Shown here piece by piece: positions 4,674-11,402 of a stretch of DNA of 20,097 bases. A program made the translations under genes and the position numbers. How positions within the stretch are numbered: position 1 is the stretch's first letter; every line of letters begins with the position of its first letter. This DNA comes from Tumulicola sp039922955. GTDB taxonomy: Bacteria > Vulcanimicrobiota > Vulcanimicrobiia > Vulcanimicrobiales > Vulcanimicrobiaceae. The stretch covers positions 1 to 20,097 of the forward strand of contig JBDTDR010000191.1 of NCBI GenBank assembly GCA_039922955.1, written 5' to 3'. The notes under the pieces were generated by a model that was not told where the DNA came from, did not search any database, and saw only the letters and a program-made list of their open reading frames with translations.

Positions 4674-7433
4674 TTGGCTACGGGAAAAGTACGGATTTTT
4701 GAGCTCGCCAAAGAGGTCGGGCTCTCCTCGAAAGAGCTGACCGCGCTCTTCAACGACCGTTTAGGCGGAATTTTCGAGGCCAAGAACCAGCTCAGCGTCG
4801 TCCCGGATCAGATCGCCGATCTCGTCCGAAGCGTGCTTTTGAAGTCGGCCCCGGGAAGCGGCCAGAAGCCCGCGGCCGCCGCTGCCAAGCCCTCGGCCGC
4901 CGACGCGAAGACGACTCCTGCGGCCGGCTCCGCGCCGGCCGTGAAGAGAACCGCCCCCAAGGCCGCGCCCACCCCGGCCGCGGTCGAAGCCCCGGTGCCG
5001 CGCCTGCGTCCGGTTACCGGCGCGACCACCCGCGCGACCGCTCGTCCGGCGGCGCCGGCCGTCGTCGCCGACGCCTCCGCGACGCTGCCGGTGGCGGCGG
5101 TATCCTCGCCGGCGACGGAAATCAGCGCCCCACCCGACGAGGCCGCGGCCGCGGCGGTTGCTCCACCGGCGCCGCGACGGGCCGCCCCCAAGCCGGTTTC
5201 ACACGAACCGATTCCGCAGCTGCGGCCGGTCCCGGCCGGACAGTCTTCGATTGCTCGCCGCACGCCGCCGCCGCCGACCACCACCGCCTCGGCTTCCCCC
5301 GGTCCGCAAACCGGGATGCCGGGGCGTCCGGGGGTGGCGCCGCGACCGGGCCACGCGCTGCCGGGTCAAGCCGGCAAAGTTCCGGGTGCCGCGCGTCCGG
5401 CGGCCTCGCAGCAGACGATTGCGCCGCCCGCCCGCCGCCACGCCGGAAACGGGCCGTTCCGCCCGATGGGCCCGGGCCAGCGCCCGGGAATGGCGACCCC
5501 GGCGACCGACATGCCTACGCCGTCGACCGGCGGGCGCCCCGGGGACCGGATCCGTTCCCACGAGGACAAGGCCGCCGCGAAAAAAGACCGTGCGAACGAA
5601 CTGCTGCTCGACAAGGAGCGGCAGCGCAAAAAGAAGGGCGATCACGCCTCGCCCTTGGCCGCGCAGCGCGCGCTCGAAGCGATCGAGATTCCCGATTTGC
5701 TGACCGTCCAGGAACTCGCGACCTCGATGATCGTCCCAGTCAAAGACGTCATTACCGAACTCATCAAGATGGGCACGATGGCGACGATCAATCAGAACAT
5801 CTCCAGCGACGTTGCGATTCAAGTTGCCAAGAAGTTCGGCTTCAACGCGGTCGTCAAGGAAGCGGGCGAAGAAGTCACCGTCGAGCAGGAAGAAGACAAG
5901 CCCGAAATGATGACGGCGCGGGCGCCGGTCGTCACCGTACTCGGTCACGTCGATCACGGCAAGACGTCGCTGCTCGACAAAATTCGCCGGGCTAACGTTG
6001 CCGGCGGTGAAGCCGGCGGCATCACGCAAAAGATCGGTGCGTACACCGTCGAGCAGCACGACCGCAAGATTACCTTTATCGATACGCCCGGTCACGAGGC
6101 GTTCACGGCGATGCGCGCCCGCGGTGCCAAAGTCACCGACGTCGCCATTCTAGTCGTCGCCGCCGACGACGGCGTCATGCCGCAGACGCGCGAAGCGATC
6201 GCTCACGTCAAGGCGGCCGGGGTGCCGATCGTCGTCGCCATCAACAAGATGGATAAGCCCGACGCCCAGCCCGACCGCGTAAAGCAACAGCTTGCGGAAC
6301 AGGGTCTGCAGGCCGTGGACTGGGGCGGCACCGTCGAAATGGTGCCCGTGTCGGCAAAAACCGGCGACGGCATCCCCGGACTGTTGGACACCGTGCTGCT
6401 CGAAGCCGACATTCGCGATCTCAAAGCCAACCGGAATCGTCGCGCCACCGGCGTCGTCATCGAATCGGCGCTGGACCGCGGGCGCGGTGCGGTAGCGACC
6501 GTGCTCGTGCAAAACGGCACGCTGCGCGTCGGCGACATCATCGTGGTCGGCGGTACCTTCGGTAAGGTGCGCGCGCTGATCGACGACAACGGCAAGCAGG
6601 TCAAGAAGGCCGGCCCCTCGATTCCGGTCGAGATCATGGGGCTTTCCGACGTTCCCGCGGCCGGCGATTCGCTCATGGTCGTCAGCGACGAGCGGGTCGC
6701 GCGCGAAGCCGCCGAGAAACGCGCGACGCGCCGTCGCGACGTGCGCATGGCGGCGACCGGCTCGCAGCGCGTTTCGCTCGAGACGTTCATGACGATGCCG
6801 ACGGAAGGCAAGAAATCGCTCAACCTCATCATCAAGGCCGATGGGCAGGGTTCGCTCGAAGCGCTGCGGGCGCGGATGGAGTCCCTCTCCAACGAGGAGG
6901 TCGACATTCGCGTGATCCACGGCGGCGTCGGCGCGATCTCACCCAACGACGTCAATCTCGCGAGCGCGTCGAATGCGGTCTTGATCGGCTTCAACATTCG
7001 TCCGGACGAGACGGCGCGGCGCCTGGCCGAAAACGAGGGCGTCGATTTGCGCTTCTACCAAGTCATCTACGAAATCGAAGAGGATCTCAAGAAGGCGATG
7101 CGCGGCATGCTCGCGCCGGTCATCCGCGAAGTCACGCTCGGCCGGGCCGAAGTGCGGCAGGTCTTCAAGGTCAGCAAGGTCGGCACGATCGTCGGCTGCT
7201 ACATCACCAGCGGTAAAATCACGCGCAATGCCAAGGCGCGCGTGATCCGCGATTCCGCGGTGGCGTTCGACGGCGAAATCGAATCGCTGCGCCGGTTCAA
7301 AGACGACGTTCGCGAAGTCGCCGAAGGCTTCGAATGCGGCATCCAGATCGCGAAGTTCCAGGACCTTAAGGAAGGCGACGTCATCGAAGCCTACGCGATG
7401 GAGCAAATCGCTCCCGAACTGGCGCGGGTATGA
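4674..7433 (+). CDS. infB: Translation initiation factor IF-2
   Basis: IF-2 is the GTPase that brings initiator fMet-tRNA to the 30S subunit and promotes 50S joining. The 919-residue protein begins with an IF2_N helix bundle (VRIFELAKEVGLSSKEL, 6-22). A very long Ala/Pro/Arg linker (about 65-300) leads to a charged helix (about 295-320) and a second IF2_N-like module (about 335-400, LLTVQELATSMIVPVKDVI). The GTPase domain carries GHVDHGKTS (424-432, G1), DTPGHEAF (470-477, G3), NKMD (524-527, G4) and SAKTGDG (560-566, G5), followed by domains II-IV including the fMet-tRNA-binding C-terminus. The start is TTG 4674 preceded by AAGGTGAGGA; the N-terminal motif follows at once, so I trust it. The stop overlaps the rbfA ATG (ATGA). 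Confidence 0.98.
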   Translation: MATGKVRIFELAKEVGLSSKELTALFNDRLGGIFEAKNQLSVVPDQIADLVRSVLLKSAPGSGQKPAAAAAKPSAADAKTTPAAGSAPAVKRTAPKAAPTPAAVEAPVPRLRPVTGATTRATARPAAPAVVADASATLPVAAVSSPATEISAPPDEAAAAAVAPPAPRRAAPKPVSHEPIPQLRPVPAGQSSIARRTPPPPTTTASASPGPQTGMPGRPGVAPRPGHALPGQAGKVPGAARPAASQQTIAPPARRHAGNGPFRPMGPGQRPGMATPATDMPTPSTGGRPGDRIRSHEDKAAAKKDRANELLLDKERQRKKKGDHASPLAAQRALEAIEIPDLLTVQELATSMIVPVKDVITELIKMGTMATINQNISSDVAIQVAKKFGFNAVVKEAGEEVTVEQEEDKPEMMTARAPVVTVLGHVDHGKTSLLDKIRRANVAGGEAGGITQKIGAYTVEQHDRKITFIDTPGHEAFTAMRARGAKVTDVAILVVAADDGVMPQTREAIAHVKAAGVPIVVAINKMDKPDAQPDRVKQQLAEQGLQAVDWGGTVEMVPVSAKTGDGIPGLLDTVLLEADIRDLKANRNRRATGVVIESALDRGRGAVATVLVQNGTLRVGDIIVVGGTFGKVRALIDDNGKQVKKAGPSIPVEIMGLSDVPAAGDSLMVVSDERVAREAAEKRATRRRDVRMAATGSQRVSLETFMTMPTEGKKSLNLIIKADGQGSLEALRARMESLSNEEVDIRVIHGGVGAISPNDVNLASASNAVLIGFNIRPDETARRLAENEGVDLRFYQVIYEIEEDLKKAMRGMLAPVIREVTLGRAEVRQVFKVSKVGTIVGCYITSGKITRNAKARVIRDSAVAFDGEIESLRRFKDDVREVAEGFECGIQIAKFQDLKEGDVIEAYAMEQIAPELARV

Positions 7434-7783
7434 AGGCGCAACGCATAGCCAAGATCGATCACGAGATCCAGCGCATCCTCGGGACCTTGATTTCGCGAGA
7501 ATTGCAGGACCCGCGGCTTTCGTTCGTCACCGTGACGCGCGCCGAAGTCACCGACGATCTGCGGCACTGCAAGGTGTTCGTCTCGGTCATCGGCGACCGG
7601 CAGGCGGCGCGTCAATCGCTCGACGCCCTTCAGCACGCCAGCGGGTTCCTGCGCGGCGAACTGGGACGCAAGATCGACCTGCGCCACACGCCCGAGCTGG
7701 TCTTCGTCGAGGACCGATCGGCCGAGCGCGCGATCGCGCTGGCAAAAACGCTCAGGGCCGCGTCGCGGGAGAACCCGACGTGA
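7430..7783 (+). CDS. rbfA: 30S ribosome-binding factor RbfA
   Basis: RbfA is a KH-type protein that binds the 30S subunit near the 5' helix of 16S rRNA during late maturation and cold adaptation. The 117 residues match the family in length and order: RIAKIDHEIQRILGTLISRE (5-24), the strand-rich KH-like core with DPRLSFVTVTRAEVTDDLRH (27-46) and KVFVSVIGD, then SGFLRGELGRKIDLRHTPEL (about 71-90). The ATG overlaps the infB stop as ATGA, and its own TGA overlaps the next gene's GTG as GTGA. Such four-base overlaps on both sides imply coupled translation. Confidence 0.96.
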   Translation: MKAQRIAKIDHEIQRILGTLISRELQDPRLSFVTVTRAEVTDDLRHCKVFVSVIGDRQAARQSLDALQHASGFLRGELGRKIDLRHTPELVFVEDRSAERAIALAKTLRAASRENPT

Positions 7784-8760
7784 TCGAAGGCACCCGCGAG
7801 ATCGCGTCGACCGACGCCGTCGTCGCCGAACTACGGGGCCGTTCGGCGTTCGTTATGGTGAGTCACGTGAAACCGGACGGCGACACGCTGGGCGCGGGAC
7901 TCGCGCTGGGTTTGGCGCTCAAAAAACTCGGGAAACGCGTGTCGTACTTCCAGCAGGATGCGGTTCCACGGAACCTGCGTTTCCTTCCGGACGCGGATTT
8001 GGTGTCGCGCGATCTGCCGCCCGATTTGCCCAAAGACGCGCTTTTCGTGTTTTGCGACATGAGCGACTACTCGCGCGCCGGGGAGTTTCTCCCCGCCGTG
8101 TCGCGTGAGAATATGCTCGATATCGATCATCACCTCGGGAATTCGCTGTTTGGCAAGCTGAATTACGTGTTGGAGGCGGAGTGCTCGACCGGTGCGGTGG
8201 CGATGCATCTCTTGCGCGGATTGGGCGTGGCCATCGATCGCGACATCGCGACCTGCATTCTCACGACGGTGATGACCGACACCGGCGGCTTCATGCATTC
8301 CAATGCCTCGCCCGAGGCGTTGGAACTCGGGGCCGATTTGATGCGCCTGGGCGCGAACAAAGAAGAGATCACGGAAGAGATTTTCCTTCGTAAGCGCGTC
8401 GCCGCCACCAAGCTGCTCGGCCGAATCATCGACGAAATGACGTTCGCTCACGACGGCCGCTACTGTTATTCGCACGTCGACGACGCGATGCTCGCTCAAA
8501 CCGGCGCCGACGGCGAAGACACCGAGGATACGGTCAATACGCTGCGCGGTCAGGATGGCGTCGAAGTGGCGGCGCTCTTCAAGGCGATCGAAGGCGAGAT
8601 TCGCGTGAGCTTGCGTTCGAGCGGCCGCGTGAACGTGCAGGCCGCGGCGAAACGTCTCGGCGGCGGCGGACACTTTCGCGCCTCCGGCTTGACCTACCAT
8701 GGAACGCTCGAGGAGGCATTTGGCGCGGTCGACGCCGCGCTCGTCGCCGAAGGTCTATGA
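7780..8760 (+). CDS. nrnA: DHH-family phosphoesterase, NrnA-like oligoribonuclease / pAp phosphatase
   Basis: Homologues in the NrnA group hydrolyse 2-5 nt RNA fragments and often 3'-phosphoadenosine 5'-phosphate, using manganese. The 326 residues contain the DHH domain motifs: HVKPDGDTLGAGLAL (29-43, metal-binding His29, Asp33, Asp35), CDMSDYSRAG (92-101), the eponymous DHH (116-118) and TDTGGFMHSN (166-175). The C-terminal DHHA1 domain ends with GGGGHFRASG (294-303). The start is GTG 7780, overlapping the rbfA stop. It sits in the usual place between rbfA and truB seen in Firmicutes, Actinobacteria and relatives, which links short-RNA recycling to ribosome maturation. Family is certain; whether RNA or pAp is the main substrate is not visible. 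Confidence 0.93.
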   Translation: MIEGTREIASTDAVVAELRGRSAFVMVSHVKPDGDTLGAGLALGLALKKLGKRVSYFQQDAVPRNLRFLPDADLVSRDLPPDLPKDALFVFCDMSDYSRAGEFLPAVSRENMLDIDHHLGNSLFGKLNYVLEAECSTGAVAMHLLRGLGVAIDRDIATCILTTVMTDTGGFMHSNASPEALELGADLMRLGANKEEITEEIFLRKRVAATKLLGRIIDEMTFAHDGRYCYSHVDDAMLAQTGADGEDTEDTVNTLRGQDGVEVAALFKAIEGEIRVSLRSSGRVNVQAAAKRLGGGGHFRASGLTYHGTLEEAFGAVDAALVAEGL

Positions 8761-9023
8761 ATCATGCCGCCGTGACGATTCTCGCCGGGCTCTTTCTCGG
8801 TGCGTTCGGCGCGCTCGGCGCCTGGTTCCTGACCAAGCGTCATCCGAGTGCGCGCTTTCTGCGCGCCGGGTACGCCTTGATGTCGGCCGGCGGGGTGCTG
8901 TTCGTCGCCTGGGCCTTGTCGAGGGTTCTGGCCGTCGGCGTCACGGCCGCAGCGCTGGTTGGTATCGGCGGAGTCACCGGAATGATTGGAGCGTTGCGCA
9001 AAGAGCTGCGTTCGGCGCTCTGA
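8757..9023 (+). CDS. Small multi-pass membrane protein, unknown function
   Basis: The 88 residues are almost wholly hydrophobic with three likely membrane segments: about 5-26 (AAVTILAGLFLGAFGALGAWFL), 37-58 (AGYALMSAGGVLFVAWALSRVL) and 60-79 (VGVTAAALVGIGGVTGMIGA). They are separated by a basic loop (TKRHPSARFLR) and end in a basic tail (LRKELRSAL). The ATG overlaps the nrnA stop (ATGA) and its TGA overlaps the truB start (TGATG). The frame is therefore embedded in the operon and very likely translated. I do not recognise a family. A membrane protein is unexpected in this soluble ribosome/RNA operon; it may simply ride along, or tether a neighbour. Confidence 0.75.
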   Translation: MNHAAVTILAGLFLGAFGALGAWFLTKRHPSARFLRAGYALMSAGGVLFVAWALSRVLAVGVTAAALVGIGGVTGMIGALRKELRSAL

Positions 9024-9898
9024 TGCTCGGCTTCGTCAACGTCTTTAAACCGGCCGGTCCAACGTCGGCCAACGTCGTCGGGCGGTTGCGGCGGGTCTAC
9101 GGGGTCTACGGGCGCGATCGGAAGGTTGCCGTCGGCCATTTGGGCACGCTCGACCCGCAAGCGGCCGGCGTACTCCCGGTTGCGATCGGGAAAGCGACGC
9201 GACTGATTCCACTGCTCACCGATCAACGCAAGGCGTATGCGTGCACGCTGGTGCTGGGGCGTTCGACCGCGACCCAGGACGCACTTGGAGCGACCGCCGA
9301 GACCGCGCCGGTGCCGACGGATTGGGTGCGGCGGTTGGAAGCGGCGATGTCGCAGTTCGTCGGTAAAATCGCGCAGGTGCCGCCAATGTTTTCGGCCGTC
9401 CATCACGACGGCAAGCGTCTCTACGAACTGGCGCGCGAAGGCAAGACGGTCGAGCGCCGGGCGCGTCCCGTAACGATCTACGCGCTCACCGTGCTCGGCA
9501 TCGACGGCCCGGCGACAGCCCGCTTGCGGATAGCCTGCAGCGAGGGCACCTACGTGCGCACGCTTTGCCACGACATTGGCGTCGCGATAGGCGTTCCCGC
9601 GCACATGGGCGCGCTGGTGCGCGAGGCCTCAGGGCCGTTCGTTCTCTACGAGGCGCGAACGCTCGAAGACATCGCGGGCGAGCCGGAGCGTGCCTTAATG
9701 CCTCCCGAACACATCATTCCATTTCCGACCGTCGTCCTCGACCTGCGCGGCTCGGCGGATTTTCGGGCCGGCCGCGTCGTCCCGCTTCCGGAGGGGTCGG
9801 GCGCGCGTCACGTATTCGTGCGGGACGAGTCGCGTACGCTCGTCGGCGTCGGTGAATCGCTCGGCGCGCTGCTGGCTCCGCGCAAGGTTTTCACGTGA
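9023..9898 (+). CDS. truB: tRNA pseudouridine(55) synthase TruB
   Basis: TruB converts uridine 55 in the T-loop of nearly all tRNAs to pseudouridine and also acts as a tRNA chaperone. The 291-residue protein starts GFVNVFKPAGPTSANVV (3-19). It then carries VGHLGTLDPQAAGVLPVAIG (37-56) with catalytic Asp44, followed by KAYACTLVLGRSTATQDALG and QVPPMFSAVHHDGKRLYELA. The RIACSEGTYVRTLCHDIG strand-helix lies near residue 175, and a short C-terminal PUA-like region (about 235-291) ends it. I start it at ATG 9023, inside the stop of the previous gene (TGATG). The frame remains open upstream to 8699, but that extension would overlap two genes and precede the normal TruB N-terminus. Its TGA overlaps the ribF GTG. 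Confidence 0.97.
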   Translation: MLGFVNVFKPAGPTSANVVGRLRRVYGVYGRDRKVAVGHLGTLDPQAAGVLPVAIGKATRLIPLLTDQRKAYACTLVLGRSTATQDALGATAETAPVPTDWVRRLEAAMSQFVGKIAQVPPMFSAVHHDGKRLYELAREGKTVERRARPVTIYALTVLGIDGPATARLRIACSEGTYVRTLCHDIGVAIGVPAHMGALVREASGPFVLYEARTLEDIAGEPERALMPPEHIIPFPTVVLDLRGSADFRAGRVVPLPEGSGARHVFVRDESRTLVGVGESLGALLAPRKVFT

Positions 9899-10809
9899 AG
9901 ATCTATCATCGGCTCGAGCGCGACGCCGGGCGACCGCTGGCACTGGCGATCGGGTTCTTCGACGGGTTTCATCTTGGACATCGGGAGATCGCTCGGCAAA
10001 CGTTGCGGATGCGCAAGCCGGGCTGGCGTTCGGGCGTTTTGACGTTTGCAAATCACCCGTCTTCGTTTCTGCGCCCCGGCCAGGAACCGCCGCTGCTCTG
10101 CACGTCGGAAGAACGTGCCGATCGCTTCGCGGCTGCGGGTTTTGAAGAATGCTTCTTCGTGACGTTCGACGATCGCGTCGCGACGTTGTCACCGCAAGCA
10201 TTTCTGGAGGTGCTGACCGATACGCTCGGCGTGCGCGCCGTCGTCGTCGGCTCCACATTCCGTTTCGGGCATAAGCGCGCCGGCGACGCGGTGCTTATGC
10301 AAGAATACTTATCCGGTCGCGGCGTGGCTTTCGTGCCGGTGGAAAACGCGACGGACGGCGGCGAGCGAATCTCGAGCACGCGGATTCGCAAGCTCGTCGC
10401 GGAAGGAAACCTAGCGCTCGCCGATCGTCTTCTCGGCGGGGCGGGTTACGAGATTCGCGGCCCAGTCGAACTCGGCGCAGGGCGCGGCCACGAGCTCGGC
10501 TTTCCCACCGCAAACGTTCGCCCCCCCGACAAGCTGCTTCCCAACGACGGCGTCTATTCGGCGGTTGCGCGTTACGACGGGCGCGATTATGCCGCGCTGG
10601 TCTCCGTTGGAACCAATCCGCAGTTCGGCGGGACGCGACGCACGATCGAGGCGTGGCTGCGCGATTTTCACCATACGATTTACGGGCGGGAGCTTGCGCT
10701 GCGCGACCTCCGTTACGTGCGCGAGCAGAAGCTTTTTGCCGGCGTCGACGAACTCATCGTCCAGATGCAGCGGGATATCGAAGCCGTCGCCTTTCCGAGT
10801 TATGGATAA
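9895..10809 (+). CDS. ribF: Bifunctional riboflavin kinase / FAD synthetase RibF
   Basis: RibF phosphorylates riboflavin to FMN and adenylates FMN to FAD. The N-terminal nucleotidyltransferase domain (about 1-180) shows ALAIGFFDGFHLGH (17-30, the GxFDGxHxGH nucleotide motif), LTFANHP, GSTFRFGHKRAGD and ISSTRIRKLVAEG (about 159-171). The C-terminal riboflavin kinase domain (about 185-300) shows GHELGFPTANV (flavin/ATP site), LLPNDGVYSAVA, SVGTNPQFGGTRRTIEAW and DELIVQMQRDIEA. Length 304 is standard. The start is GTG 9895, overlapping the truB stop (GTGA). The end overlaps the thioredoxin-like lipoprotein gene by eight bases. The truB-ribF pair is conserved in many bacteria. Confidence 0.97.
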   Translation: MKIYHRLERDAGRPLALAIGFFDGFHLGHREIARQTLRMRKPGWRSGVLTFANHPSSFLRPGQEPPLLCTSEERADRFAAAGFEECFFVTFDDRVATLSPQAFLEVLTDTLGVRAVVVGSTFRFGHKRAGDAVLMQEYLSGRGVAFVPVENATDGGERISSTRIRKLVAEGNLALADRLLGGAGYEIRGPVELGAGRGHELGFPTANVRPPDKLLPNDGVYSAVARYDGRDYAALVSVGTNPQFGGTRRTIEAWLRDFHHTIYGRELALRDLRYVREQKLFAGVDELIVQMQRDIEAVAFPSYG

Positions 10810-11344
10810 CCGCCGGCTCGGGCGGCGCCTTCTCGGTGCGGTCGCCGTCCTGACGCTCGCGGCCTGCAGCGGCAATGCAAGCAGTGCGAAAAAAGCGGCG
10901 CCGGCCGAGAACCGGATCGCGCACATCGGGGAACCTGCCCCGAACTTTTCCGAGCCGACCGCGTCGGGCGGGAGCCTGTCGCTCGCGTCGCTACGCGGCA
11001 AGGTGGTGTATTTGAATTTCTTTGCCACGTGGTGTCCGCCGTGCAACGAGGAAGCACCGGCAATCGACGCGCTGCAGCGGCGCTACGGCCCGCAGGGCCT
11101 GCAGGTCGTCGGCGTCGACGTCCTCGAGAACGCGCGCAAGGCCGCGCTCTTTCGCCGGGAGCACCACTTGAGCTACCCAGCCGTGGTCGACGACGGAACC
11201 CTCCGCGACCAATATGCCGTGAACGGCCTGCCGGTCCACGTCTTCATCGATCGCCTGGGGGTCGTCCGCAGCGTGGTTGTCGGCGAGCTCCCGGCCGCCG
11301 ACATGCAGACCGCCATCCTCGGGCTGCTGCATAACCCCCGCTAG
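10802..11344 (+). CDS. TlpA/ResA-like thioredoxin-fold lipoprotein
   Basis: The 180-residue protein has a lipoprotein signal peptide: a basic start (MDNRRLGRR), a hydrophobic core and lipobox LAAC with Cys22. It should be anchored outside the cytoplasmic membrane. The rest is an AhpC/TSA-TlpA thioredoxin fold: IGEPAPNFSEP (42-52), LRGKVVYLNFFATWCPPCNE (64-83) with redox pair Cys78/Cys81, LQVVGVDVLENARKAALFRR, and GLPVHVFIDRLGVV with the cis-proline region. Such proteins reduce disulfides in extracytoplasmic proteins, often apocytochromes. No cytochrome or CcdA gene is in the window, so the partner is unknown. The ATG overlaps the end of ribF by eight bases, suggesting co-transcription with the operon. 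Family is secure, exact role is not. Confidence 0.92.
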   Translation: MDNRRLGRRLLGAVAVLTLAACSGNASSAKKAAPAENRIAHIGEPAPNFSEPTASGGSLSLASLRGKVVYLNFFATWCPPCNEEAPAIDALQRRYGPQGLQVVGVDVLENARKAALFRREHHLSYPAVVDDGTLRDQYAVNGLPVHVFIDRLGVVRSVVVGELPAADMQTAILGLLHNPR

Positions 11345-11402
11345 GGCGCGGCGGCCCACCGGACCGATGATTTTCCCATTCTCGCGGAGAAGGTGCCGTG
11401 TC

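Noticed and set aside
5199..6095. A 298-codon minus-strand frame inside infB, and similar long antisense frames at 6150-6997 and 7831-8700
   Set aside because: They mirror strongly matched infB and nrnA coding sequence, have no start signals or domains, and are expected in GC-rich DNA.
8699..9022. An N-terminally extended truB from 8699
   Set aside because: The extra 108 codons overlap nrnA and the small membrane gene, are Arg-rich, and precede the normal TruB N-terminus at 9023.
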